This document shows positions 56,110-64,000 of a stretch of 64,000 bases of DNA, one piece after another (within the stretch, counting starts at the first letter, position 1; each line of letters begins with the position of its first letter). The stretch comes from Chondromyces crocatus (lineage in GTDB: Bacteria; Myxococcota_A; Polyangia; Polyangiales; Polyangiaceae): NCBI RefSeq assembly GCF_001189295.1, contig NZ_CP012159.1:2432001-2496000 (forward strand), in the 5' to 3' direction. Below the pieces are notes generated by a model that had not been told where the DNA came from, did not search any database, and worked only from the letters and a program-made list of their open reading frames with translations. Made by a program: the position numbers and the translations under genes.

Positions 56110-59100
56110 TCAGATCTCCGTGGGATTGAAAGGTTTCCCCGACTTCTTGGTCGGGGTCTTGGTGGTCGTCGGCGCCTTGGTGGTCGTCGGCGCTTTGGTG
56201 GTCGTCGGCGTCTTGGCAGTCGCAGGCGCCTTGGTGGTCGTCGGCGCCTTGGCAGTCGCAGGCGCCTTTGCGGTCGTGGCTGCCTTGGTCGTTGGCGTGA
56301 CCGCCTTGGTCACGGGAGCGGAGGTGGTGAGTTCCTTCGCTACCGCCTCTGCAGAAGGAGCCGGCTCGGCCGATGGCTTCTCTTCCTGGCTCGGTACGTC
56401 GACTGGCGGAGGCGGCTCGGAAGGGGGCGAAGCGACGGCTTCCGGGAGCTGCAGCGACGCCGGATCCTGCGCCACCGGCGGAGTCGCCGCTGCCGCAGCG
56501 CTCGTGCCCTCGGGTGATACGGTCCCGGTGGACTCCTTCCCTTTGCCCGCGAGGAGCGCGATCACAATCAGCCCGACCGCCACGGCGCCAGCGCCCGCCA
56601 CCATGCGCTGCACCTTCTTGCGGCGGTCCTGCTCGGCGAGATAGCGCCCTGGCGTGGTGGTGTCGGAAGCCCCAGGAGCGACCTGAGCTCCTGCCGCTGG
56701 CGCCACGGGTTCTGCGACGACCTCGGCGATCGGTAGCGCAGGAGGCGGCGGAGGTGGCTGTGCGGAGGGCGCGATGACCAGCCTGGGAAGGTGCTCCGCG
56801 GGATCCTGGTTCGGCTCCTCTTCGAGAGCGATCTCCTCGTCGAGATCGGGGCTGCTGATGGCGTGAGCAGACGACGGACCGATCGCCGATGCCGCCGCCT
56901 GGGCAGCGCGCGGCGGGGCCGGGGTGCCCTCGGACGCCGCGCTCGTCATCGTGGGGATCGCGGGCACGGGTGAGGCCGCTGAAGGCCTCGAGTCCGTCCC
57001 CGCGGAGTCCACCTGGTAGATCGCGTCCCGCAGATCCTGCGCGCGCCTCCCCAGAACATCGCCGATGGCCTGACGAACGAAGTCCGCCACGTCTTCATCC
57101 GTCGTCGGCTGCCCGAGCTGGAGCGCCACCTGGTCGATCGCGCGCTGCATCTCGGCGCAGGTCGACCAGCGCATCGCGCGCTCCTTCTCCAGCGCCTTGA
57201 GGATGATCTTCTCGAACTCGGGATGAATCGCCTTGTTCAACTCGCTCGGAGGGATCGGATTCCGGAGCGCGATGTTCTCCACGGTCTGCATCTCCGTCTC
57301 TCCGCGGAACGGATGCAGGCCGGTGGCGAGCACGTACAGCAGCGCCCCGAGCGAGAAGATGTCGCTCCGGCGATCGAGCGGCAGCCCTCCGAGCTGCTCT
57401 GGCGACAGGTAGGGCGTCTTCCCCTTCACGATCCCGCCGGCGCGCGTGACGTGCAGCCGCCCCTTCGACTTCGCCACACCGAAATCCACGATCTTCACGA
57501 AGCCAGAGGCAGAGATGAGGACATTGGCCGGCGAGATGTCGCGATGGACGAGATCGAGCAGCGTCCCGTTGTCGTCGCGCAGCTCGTGCGCGTTCTGGAG
57601 ACCCGCACAGACCTGCGACGCGAGGCGCAGCGCGATGCGCTGAGGCACCCCACCGAGCGACTTGGCCGCTTTCTGGAGCGTCCCCACCGTCTCCCCCTCC
57701 ACCCACTCCATCACCAGGTAGAGGACGTCGCTCTCCTCGCCGAGATCGAGGATCTCCACGACGTTCGGGTGACGCACCCGCGCGGCCACCCTCGCCTCGT
57801 CGAGGAACATCGTCTGGAAGTCCGGATCATCGGACACGTCGGGCAACATCGTCTTGATGGCGACGATCTTCTGGAACCCGCGCGTCCCTTGCAGTCGAGC
57901 GGCCCACACCGCGGCCATGCCGCCCTTCGCGACAGGCATCAGGATCTCGTAGCGCCCGAGCGTGCTACCCGGCCCCAGCCGATCGACGGCGGACGCCGCG
58001 CGCCCACGCTGCCGCACGAAGTTGTTGGGGCCCGTGGGCGTGTGCTTCGTGACGCCTCCACCCGTGTTCGACGCTGGCGTGCGCTCCGCGCGTCCTGAGT
58101 CGGCGCCCGCGAGCGGCGCCATCGCGGTAGGGAAGTCGGACTGCAGCGGCTGTGGACGCGTGAGTGGCGCTTCCAGCTTCGGGGGCGGTGCAAACCCTGG
58201 TTTGATCTGCGCCGCCTTGGCCGTCGACAGGACGCCAGGTCGGATCGAACTCCTGGTGGCGGCCGGCTTGCTCCCCAGCGGCTTGCCTGTCGCAGGAGCC
58301 TTGGCGAGCTCTCCCGACTTGGCCGTGTTGGGCGGTGCGGACGTCGGGGCCTCTCCCTCTTTCCGTTCCCCCTCCGAGGAGGAGCCAGCGACTGCCGCGC
58401 TTGCGGTCGGAGCCGCGCGTCCGGCCACTGGAGCAGCCGGCGCCGCATCGATCGAGGGCGACGATGCGCGACCGGCGCCACCGATCGAAGGAGACGAGCC
58501 CCTTCCAGTGCCACCGAGCGAAGGCGACGACCCTCGCCCAGCGCCACCGAGCGAAGGAGACGAGCCCCTTCCAGTGCCACCGAGCGAAGGCGACGACCCT
58601 CGCCCAGTGCCGCCGATCGAAGGCGACGATCCTCTTCCAGCGCCGCCGATCGAAGGCGACGACGCCCGCCCCGCACCCGGGGGGCTCACGGGCACTTGAG
58701 GCGTCAGGGGGGCAGCCTCCTCCGAGAGCGCCTTCGCCACCACGGGCTTCCCCGCGGCACGCCCCGGCACTTTCGGGCCTGCGCCTCCCTCCGACGCTTC
58801 CGTTGCTCCCTCGGCCTGGTTTCCGGTCTTCACTTCCGAAGTCGACGTCGCTCTTGCGATCACGGCCGAGGTTTCCTCGGGCGTCCCGAAGGCGACCAGC
58901 GTACCCAGCCGCTGCCGCGCCGGCGCATCGTCCCCCCACCCTCCATCAAGGCCTTCTTCTCCAGCGGCCTTCGCCGAAGCGGCCTCCAGCGGGCCTGCGC
59001 TCGAAGCGTCACCGGCCCCTGCGCCCCCCTTGGGGGAAGGCGCCGTGATCGCCACCCGCGAGCCCACGCCACCGCGCGCCGTCCCCTCGGCCAGCGGGTT

Positions 59101-60195
59101 TGCCACGCCCATCAACGTCGCGCCGCGTCGGCGTGAGGCTGGCGCTCCACCGGCCCCCGCCGCTCCGCCCCGGCCCAGCAGGGCTGCGGCGATCATCGTC
59201 TTGCGCGCATCGATCGCCTTCCCCACCAGCTTCTCGAGCGACGCTGCCACATCCTTGGCGTCGGCGAGACGATCGCCTGCGGCTTCCTCGAGCGCCGCCA
59301 GCATCGCCTCCGCGCTCTCGAAGCGCCTGGCAGGATCTCGCTGCAGCGCCTTCTGGATCACGGCCTCCACCGCTTCCGGCACGTCGATCCCTTCCATGTC
59401 CGAAAGGGAAGGAATGGGCGTGGTGAGCACCTTCTGGATGATGGCCGCCTCGAGCTTGGACGCGAACAGCCGCTGCTTCGCGCACAGCTCCCACAGCATC
59501 ACCCCGAGCGGGAACAGGTCCACCGCGGGCGTGAGCACGGCGTCGGTGTGCGAGGCCATCGCCTTCACCCGCTCCGGGGCGGCGTACGCCAGCCGCTCGT
59601 GGCTCTTGCTGCCCATCGGCACCAGCGGCGCCACGGCGCGGGCCACGCCGAAGCCGCCCACCCGCGTCAGACCATCCACACCGATCCGGATGTGCTGCGG
59701 GCTCAGCTCGCCGTGAATCAGCGGAGCCTCACCCCCGTGAGCTGCGCTCAGCGCGCGCAGCACGTCGACCGCGATGCGGAGCATCACGCCGAGGGGCACA
59801 CCTTGCGCCGAGGCGACGGCGGCAGGCCCGCGCGCGGTCTCGTTGATTCCGGCGGCCGACATCACCGTCGTGAGCTGCTCGCCCTCGACGTAGGGCGACA
59901 CCACGAACACCTCGCCCTCGACGACCCGAGCCTCGTCGATGGGTACGATGTTGGGCGCACGCAGCGCGCGCGCCGTCTCGGCCTCGCGGAGCACACCCTC
60001 TGCGATCTCGGGCTTCTTCGTGAGATGCCGGAAGAGACGGAAAACGGTGACGGGCTCTGGCGGAGAGCCGCCTCCGGCCGTGTCTGCCCGGGCGAGCCAG
60101 ACCGAGCCTGCTCCGCCGCCGGAGAGCTCTTTGATCAGCTCATAATTGCCGAGGCGGGAGGGCGAACCCGCGCTGGGCGACCTTTCGAGCGCCAT
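56110..60195 (-). CDS. Membrane Ser/Thr protein with tandem pseudokinase and kinase domains
   Basis: 1361 residues. The N-terminal kinase-like domain (about 15-310) is degenerate: HRD is HGE (161-163), DFG is GFG (181-183), the HRD+5 Asn is His168, and the VAIK Lys is absent (VTVFRL). A 400-residue Ser/Gly/Pro/Ala-rich linker with seven 11-residue repeats follows. The second kinase domain (about 745-1030) is intact: GKGGMAAVW-like loop AKGGMAAVW, VAIK with Lys781, HRD 884-886, DFG 904-906. A transmembrane segment (MVAGAGAVAVGLIVIALLAG) and a periplasmic Thr/Lys/Pro/Ala repeat tail end the protein. The pseudokinase probably regulates the kinase. Confidence 0.9.
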   Translation of the reverse strand: MALERSPSAGSPSRLGNYELIKELSGGGAGSVWLARADTAGGGSPPEPVTVFRLFRHLTKKPEIAEGVLREAETARALRAPNIVPIDEARVVEGEVFVVSPYVEGEQLTTVMSAAGINETARGPAAVASAQGVPLGVMLRIAVDVLRALSAAHGGEAPLIHGELSPQHIRIGVDGLTRVGGFGVARAVAPLVPMGSKSHERLAYAAPERVKAMASHTDAVLTPAVDLFPLGVMLWELCAKQRLFASKLEAAIIQKVLTTPIPSLSDMEGIDVPEAVEAVIQKALQRDPARRFESAEAMLAALEEAAGDRLADAKDVAASLEKLVGKAIDARKTMIAAALLGRGGAAGAGGAPASRRRGATLMGVANPLAEGTARGGVGSRVAITAPSPKGGAGAGDASSAGPLEAASAKAAGEEGLDGGWGDDAPARQRLGTLVAFGTPEETSAVIARATSTSEVKTGNQAEGATEASEGGAGPKVPGRAAGKPVVAKALSEEAAPLTPQVPVSPPGAGRASSPSIGGAGRGSSPSIGGTGRGSSPSLGGTGRGSSPSLGGAGRGSSPSLGGTGRGSSPSIGGAGRASSPSIDAAPAAPVAGRAAPTASAAVAGSSSEGERKEGEAPTSAPPNTAKSGELAKAPATGKPLGSKPAATRSSIRPGVLSTAKAAQIKPGFAPPPKLEAPLTRPQPLQSDFPTAMAPLAGADSGRAERTPASNTGGGVTKHTPTGPNNFVRQRGRAASAVDRLGPGSTLGRYEILMPVAKGGMAAVWAARLQGTRGFQKIVAIKTMLPDVSDDPDFQTMFLDEARVAARVRHPNVVEILDLGEESDVLYLVMEWVEGETVGTLQKAAKSLGGVPQRIALRLASQVCAGLQNAHELRDDNGTLLDLVHRDISPANVLISASGFVKIVDFGVAKSKGRLHVTRAGGIVKGKTPYLSPEQLGGLPLDRRSDIFSLGALLYVLATGLHPFRGETEMQTVENIALRNPIPPSELNKAIHPEFEKIILKALEKERAMRWSTCAEMQRAIDQVALQLGQPTTDEDVADFVRQAIGDVLGRRAQDLRDAIYQVDSAGTDSRPSAASPVPAIPTMTSAASEGTPAPPRAAQAAASAIGPSSAHAISSPDLDEEIALEEEPNQDPAEHLPRLVIAPSAQPPPPPPALPIAEVVAEPVAPAAGAQVAPGASDTTTPGRYLAEQDRRKKVQRMVAGAGAVAVGLIVIALLAGKGKESTGTVSPEGTSAAAAATPPVAQDPASLQLPEAVASPPSEPPPPVDVPSQEEKPSAEPAPSAEAVAKELTTSAPVTKAVTPTTKAATTAKAPATAKAPTTTKAPATAKTPTTTKAPTTTKAPTTTKTPTKKSGKPFNPTEI
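56137..56295. repeat. 18-bp repeats encoding the TTKAP tail
   Basis: Tandem copies of about 18 bp (GTCGTCGGCGCCTTGGTG and variants with GCAGTCGCAGGC) encode the Thr/Lys/Ala/Pro tail of the kinase. Such tails may bind cell wall, as in other wall-spanning proteins (inference). Confidence 0.75.
58441..58671. repeat. 33-bp repeats in the kinase linker, 7 copies
   Basis: Seven 33-bp units encode GRGSSPSxGGx (residues 509-585), with Ile/Leu and Thr/Ala alternating. The Ser-Ser-Pro repeat could be an autophosphorylation substrate of the adjoining kinase domain (inference). Confidence 0.85.
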
Positions 60196-60473
60196 GGGAC
60201 CGCGATGCTAGCAGGACGCCAGAAGATCAATCCAGCGCCACCCATCGGCAGAAACGCCATTTCTACCGCGGTGTTCCTCGTTGAACAGCGCCGCTGTTGC
60301 TGCTTGCGACTCCCGGCCTCATGGGGCCGGCTCCCTGTGGAGGGAGCGCGGCGCCGCTCGCCCTCGCGGGCCTCGCCCTCGTACGCACCGAGAGGCCCTT
60401 CGTGGGAGACCCCACCAGCGCCGCCCACTCCGGGCGCTTCTCTTGACGCCAGCGCTCCGACGGCCTGGGATGG

Positions 60474-61664
60474 ATGCCGATGCGGCTGCAGGATCGTGAG
60501 CTTTCTTGTTCCGGCGCGGAGGATGCGCCTCGGTGTGACCTCGACAAGCGTGTCCGTCGCGGCGGCCGCGTGGGTCGCTTGGGCGTCGTGCTCGGCCTGG
60601 TGATGGGGCTCACGACCTCCGCGCTACTCGTCGCCATGGGCTGCGCGACGGGCGCGAACAACGCAGGTGTGGGCGGAGGCCCCGATGGCCTCGGCGGTGG
60701 CGGCGGCGCGGGACCGACGAGCGGACCAGGCGGAGGCGGCGTGGGCGGGATCCTCTTCGACGGAGGCTTCGAAGAGACCACCCCACCGCCGCCCCCTCCT
60801 CTCTACGCGCACGACAGAACGTCCCTCTTCCGTGGCGATCCAGGCATCGACCCGCTCACCCTCACCTATGTCGGCCTGTTCGACTGCGTCGGTGGCGCGG
60901 GCCAGGACGGCTCGATGACCGACCTCGCCGTCAGCGCCGAGGGCGAGATCTGGGGCATCAGCGTCAACCACGTCTACCGCCTCGACGTCCAGGGATCGCA
61001 GGTCCGCTGTGTGCAGACCATCCCGCTCAACAACCCCGGGAACATCCAGTTCTACGGCCTCGCCTTCGCCCCGAAGGGCGTCATCGATCCCAACCGCGAA
61101 GTGCTCGTCGCCGGCAACACGGCGGGTGAACTCTGGTCCGTCGACAGCACGGGCAGCCTCGCGCGCCGCGGCACCTTCGGTGTGGTCCCTCCCAACGACG
61201 GACGAGGCCACACCTACGCCAGCAACCACGTCGGAAAGCGCTGGGAACTCTCGGGTGATATCGCCTTCGCCGAGAACAACGGCAACCCGCTCGGCTTCGT
61301 CACCGTCCGCGACTGCCCCAACCCCCCCTCCACCACGGGCTGCAACACCGTGGACACCCTCCTCGAGATCGACATGCAGGCCCTCGCCACGGCGACGACG
61401 GGCTCCGTCATCAAGAGCACGCGCGGCCAGATCGTCAAGCGCGCGGGCTGCAACGACAGCATCTCCGGCGACTACGGCAACATGTACGGCATCGGCATCT
61501 TCGCCGACCGCGTCTACGGCCTGTCGCGCTACCCCCAGGACCAGGGCGGGAACCTCGTCGACATCAGCAACACCGACGGCTCCGCGTGTCTCATCCAGTC
61601 CTTCCAGCTCGCCTGGTACGGCGCAGGCATCAGCACGATCGTCCCCGTCCAGGCCCCCCAGTGA
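60474..61664 (+). CDS. Lipoprotein, probable beta-propeller
   Basis: Up to 396 residues. From ATG 60474 the lipoprotein signal (VVLGLVMGLTTSALLVAMGC, Cys57) is preceded by an unusually long charged n-region, so the real start may be a GTG or ATG nearer 60588-60603. A Gly-rich linker follows. The mature part has repeated strands (MTDLAVSAEGEIWGISVNHVYRLD, FYGLAFAPKGVID, ELWSVDSTGSLARRG) suggesting a six- or seven-blade propeller, with paired Cys in loops. The gap 60196-60473 upstream shows no gene. It overlaps nothing and lies 10 bp before the next gene. Confidence 0.65.
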   Translation: MPMRLQDRELSCSGAEDAPRCDLDKRVRRGGRVGRLGVVLGLVMGLTTSALLVAMGCATGANNAGVGGGPDGLGGGGGAGPTSGPGGGGVGGILFDGGFEETTPPPPPPLYAHDRTSLFRGDPGIDPLTLTYVGLFDCVGGAGQDGSMTDLAVSAEGEIWGISVNHVYRLDVQGSQVRCVQTIPLNNPGNIQFYGLAFAPKGVIDPNREVLVAGNTAGELWSVDSTGSLARRGTFGVVPPNDGRGHTYASNHVGKRWELSGDIAFAENNGNPLGFVTVRDCPNPPSTTGCNTVDTLLEIDMQALATATTGSVIKSTRGQIVKRAGCNDSISGDYGNMYGIGIFADRVYGLSRYPQDQGGNLVDISNTDGSACLIQSFQLAWYGAGISTIVPVQAPQ

Positions 61665-61674
61665 GCTTGCGCTC

Positions 61675-63192
61675 GTGACCTCCCTGCCGTCGCGCCCGCG
61701 GCTCGTCGACCACGCGCGCGCTCGCCGCCACCTCATGGACGGCGAGGAGCGGGTGATCCTGCACGATACCCGCACTGGCGGCCGCATCGTCCTCGACGCC
61801 AGGACGTGGGGATTGCTCGCCTGCGCCGACGGCACCCGCGACGTCGAAGGAATTCTCACCGCCGCTGCCCGTGAAGGAGCGCATGCGCGCATCCCGGCCC
61901 TCCGCGCCTTCCTGGAGCAACTCCACGCGGCCGGCTTGATCGATGAAGGAGCCGCCTCCACCGCTGGCGTCGCAGCCACCACGGCAAGCGCGGCGCAGGC
62001 CACCCCTCCCGCGCCTTCGAGCGCAGACGCGGACCCGCCTGCATCCTCCCCCACCTCTCCCGAGCGCCTCCTCGACGTCCTCCCCGACTTCACCCTCCAC
62101 TGCGACGGCCGCGGCAGCTGTTGCCGCATCTACCCCACCATCCTCTTCGCCCCTGCGGAGACGGCCCGCGCGCGCGCCGCGCTCCCTCTCGTCCTCGACG
62201 CCGGCGATCAACCCGCACGTGCCTTCCTCCCCGAACAGGGCACCGGCCCTTGCGCCGCCTCGGCCGTCGCCCTCGACAACGGACGCTGCGTCTACCTCCA
62301 GGAAGACACCCGCTGCGGCATCCATACCGCTGCGGGCGCCACGGCCAAACCCTTCGGCTGCCGCCTCTACCCGGCCGCCCTCGTCGACGACGGCCAGCGC
62401 GTCCGCGTCTCCGTGCTCGTCGAGTGCTCCTGCGTCCTCGCCAGCGTCGACCAGCACGACGGCGCCCCCATCCTCCCTGGTGCTCCCAGGACCCGCGCCG
62501 ACCTCGATCCCGCGCTCCACATCACCGAGCTTCCTCGCGCCCTGCCCATCACCACCGACGCCTCGGCACCTCGCGACGACGTCATCGCCTGGTCGCGCGC
62601 CCTCCTCGCCGCGCCTCCCCCTGCCGACGTCCCTGCGTCCCTCTGGGCGCTCGCCGCTGCCCTGGAGCGCTCCGGCCCCTGCCCCGACGCGGCCGTCCGC
62701 GCCCTCTCCGACGCCCCGCCGCTCACCCCTTCGCACCTCGCGCCCTGGATCGAAGCGCTCGCCGCCCGCGTCCACCGCCGCGCCTCCGAGGATGCTGCAT
62801 TCCGCAGCCCCCACGATCTCGCCCAGCGCACCTTCGTCTGGCTCGCTGCCACCACCCGCGCGCTCCTCCTCCCCGATCTCGTGCACCTCATCCTCACCGC
62901 CGAGGCCCCTCCCGCCCGCCGCGCCGAGCGCTTCCATCTTCGCGCCGCCCTCCACGGCCACCAGTTCCTCGGCCCCGCGCCCCTCGCGCACCGCCTGCGC
63001 GACGCCGCCACCCGCCTCATCGTCGCGCGCGCCATGACGCTCGGCCTCGCCACCGTCGCTGGCGATCCCGATGCCGAGCCCCAGGACGACCCTGCGAGCG
63101 AGCACCCCCTCGCGCTCCTCGAAGCCGTCCTTCGCGGCCATGGCCTCGCGGCCTACGCCAGCGACGTCGACACCTGCCATCGCGAGGACTGA
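61675..63192 (+). CDS. PqqD-like domain fused to YkgJ-type Cys-cluster protein
   Basis: About 505 residues from GTG 61675 (start uncertain). Residues about 18-90 (EERVILHDTRTGGRIVLDARTW, DGTRDVEGI, FLEQLHAAGLI) resemble a PqqD-like winged helix, the peptide-recognition fold of RiPP pathways. After an Ala/Pro linker comes a YkgJ/FliB-type region: CDGRGSCC (143-150), Cys193, Cys205, Cys214, and KPFGCRLYP (Cys229), plus CSC (251-253). Such clusters bind metal or Fe-S and occur in flagellin N-methylase relatives. The C-terminal 250 residues are helical and unassigned. A peptide- or protein-modifying role is inference. Confidence 0.75.
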   Translation: MTSLPSRPRLVDHARARRHLMDGEERVILHDTRTGGRIVLDARTWGLLACADGTRDVEGILTAAAREGAHARIPALRAFLEQLHAAGLIDEGAASTAGVAATTASAAQATPPAPSSADADPPASSPTSPERLLDVLPDFTLHCDGRGSCCRIYPTILFAPAETARARAALPLVLDAGDQPARAFLPEQGTGPCAASAVALDNGRCVYLQEDTRCGIHTAAGATAKPFGCRLYPAALVDDGQRVRVSVLVECSCVLASVDQHDGAPILPGAPRTRADLDPALHITELPRALPITTDASAPRDDVIAWSRALLAAPPPADVPASLWALAAALERSGPCPDAAVRALSDAPPLTPSHLAPWIEALAARVHRRASEDAAFRSPHDLAQRTFVWLAATTRALLLPDLVHLILTAEAPPARRAERFHLRAALHGHQFLGPAPLAHRLRDAATRLIVARAMTLGLATVAGDPDAEPQDDPASEHPLALLEAVLRGHGLAAYASDVDTCHRED

Positions 63193-63249
63193 CGCGCAGC
63201 CAGCTCACGCGCTCGGCGCCGCCTCACGATTCACGCGCAATCCCCGCGC

Positions 63250-64000
63250 TCACCGCGCGCTCACCCGAGCCCCGGCGACCTGCGATTGCGCTCGCCCGCG
63301 CCGTGGCCCCTGCTCTTCACGAGCCTCCTGCTGCGTGCGCGCTGTCGCCTGCGCATGTCCAGCCGCGCCCTGCACGCGCGCCGTCGCGTCGCCTTGTCCT
63401 GCCGTCTGAGGACGACCCTCTGCAGGATAGATCCGCAGCCGCACCTGCCGCGTCTGCCACTCCAGCGCCGACAGCGCCATCGCCGCCACGGGCGCACCAT
63501 CGCGCAGCGCCACCACCAGATGCGGCCCGGGATCCACCCGGACCGGCTCCGTTGCGCTCACCCGGGCCTCATCGACCCGCAGCGTCACCCCCTCGGGCGC
63601 CCCTTCCAGGTGGACCACGATCCGCGGCATGCGCGCCTCCAGCGCGCGCAGCCGGCTCAAAGCCTCGCTCATCACCCCCTCGTCGCTTCCCTGAGCCGCC
63701 TCCCACGCCTTCCGGTAGAGACGCGCCGCCTCTTGCAAACGCCCGAGCTGCTCGTTGCACATCGCGAGGTGGAACGTCACCTGAGGCGTCGACCGAGCGC
63801 GCCCGATCTCCTCGAACCGCTCCAGCGCATCGGCCCACCGCCCGGCGGATGCGAGCCCGCGCGCCTCCGCGAACTTCAACCGCAGCGCCAGCGTATCCCG
63901 GCCCGTCACGGCAGACCCATCGGCCAGCGCCGCGGGCATGAACCACGTGAACACCAGCATGCCGGCAGCGAGTGCGCCGGCGAATCGGGGGGAGATCGTC
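63250..64000 (-). CDS. TPR/PEGA-type secreted protein (partial, 5' end outside window)
   Basis: The frame stays open to the window edge: codons before the Met at 63960 encode TISPRFAGALAAG, which together with MLVFTWFMPAALA forms a signal peptide, so the true start lies beyond 64000. TPR-like helices (KFAEARGLASAGRWADALERFEEIGRA, VTFHLAMCNEQLGRLQEAARLYRKAW) are followed by a PEGA-like beta unit (RIVVHLEGAPEGVTLRVDEARV) and an Arg/Gln/Ala-rich tail. This is the same design as the 55090-56106 product. Confidence 0.75.
   Translation of the reverse strand, partial: TISPRFAGALAAGMLVFTWFMPAALADGSAVTGRDTLALRLKFAEARGLASAGRWADALERFEEIGRARSTPQVTFHLAMCNEQLGRLQEAARLYRKAWEAAQGSDEGVMSEALSRLRALEARMPRIVVHLEGAPEGVTLRVDEARVSATEPVRVDPGPHLVVALRDGAPVAAMALSALEWQTRQVRLRIYPAEGRPQTAGQGDATARVQGAAGHAQATARTQQEAREEQGPRRGRAQSQVAGARVSAR

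Noticed and set aside
61009-61674. In-frame 5' extension of the PqqD/YkgJ fusion gene
   Set aside because: It overlaps the lipoprotein gene in another frame and reads as Ser/Pro/Arg-rich shadow sequence.

Overview
The window looks like a chromosomal segment of a myxobacterium, most likely of the Sorangium/Polyangium/Chondromyces branch. This is inference from very high G+C, many large Gly/Ser-rich lipoproteins, TPR proteins placed next to a giant Ser/Thr kinase, an FHA-GAF-sigma54 activator, Cys-rich secreted repeat proteins and small two- to four-gene operons on both strands. No rRNA, tRNA, CRISPR array, phage or insertion sequence was recognised.

Layout. 1-2.2 kb: partial Dph6-like ATP pyrophosphatase, a lipoprotein with a 24-bp repeat, and a membrane protein. 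2.5-3.0 kb: a 22-bp minisatellite. 3.3-10.2 kb: DUF1348 protein, RecB-like nuclease preceded by twin palindromes, erythromycin-esterase-like lipoprotein, CAP-domain lipoprotein, secreted protein, and a duplicated Spy/CpxP-like lipoprotein. 10.2-13.5 kb: an operon of a divergent lysyl-tRNA-synthetase paralogue and an aldehyde-dehydrogenase-like protein that lacks the usual general base. 13.9-17.9 kb: two translationally coupled GHKL (Hsp90-type) ATPases, the second ending in an HExxH metallopeptidase-like region. 18-23 kb: YihY membrane protein, FHA-sigma54 activator, HEAT lipoprotein. 23-27 kb: metabolic operon (aldo/keto reductase, CysQ, FAD oxidoreductase, SDR). 27-36.5 kb: GT-C membrane glycosyltransferase, TrmB, and several surface lipoproteins (TPR, VWA, Cys-rich). 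36.5-43 kb: ppk, panC, tmk, a cation/proton antiporter with a TrkA-type regulator, then a response regulator and a hybrid histidine kinase. 47.8-54.9 kb: fused str/S10 ribosomal operon rpsL-rpsG-fusA-tuf-rpsJ-rplD-rplW-rplB-rpsS, lacking rplC and stopping after rpsS, closed by two near-identical terminators. 55-60.2 kb: tandem pseudokinase-kinase receptor with a TPR partner. 60.4-64 kb: lipoprotein, a PqqD-like/Cys-cluster fusion protein, and a partial TPR protein.

Working together. The clearest functional units are the ribosomal operon, the antiporter plus RCK protein, the kinase plus TPR protein, and the four-gene redox operon. The best candidates for an undescribed system are the coupled GHKL ATPase pair (13900-17876) and, next to it, the LysRS-paralogue/ALDH-like pair (10243-13479). 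All four genes lie on the minus strand in one block, but a 420-bp gap separates the two pairs, so they may be independent.
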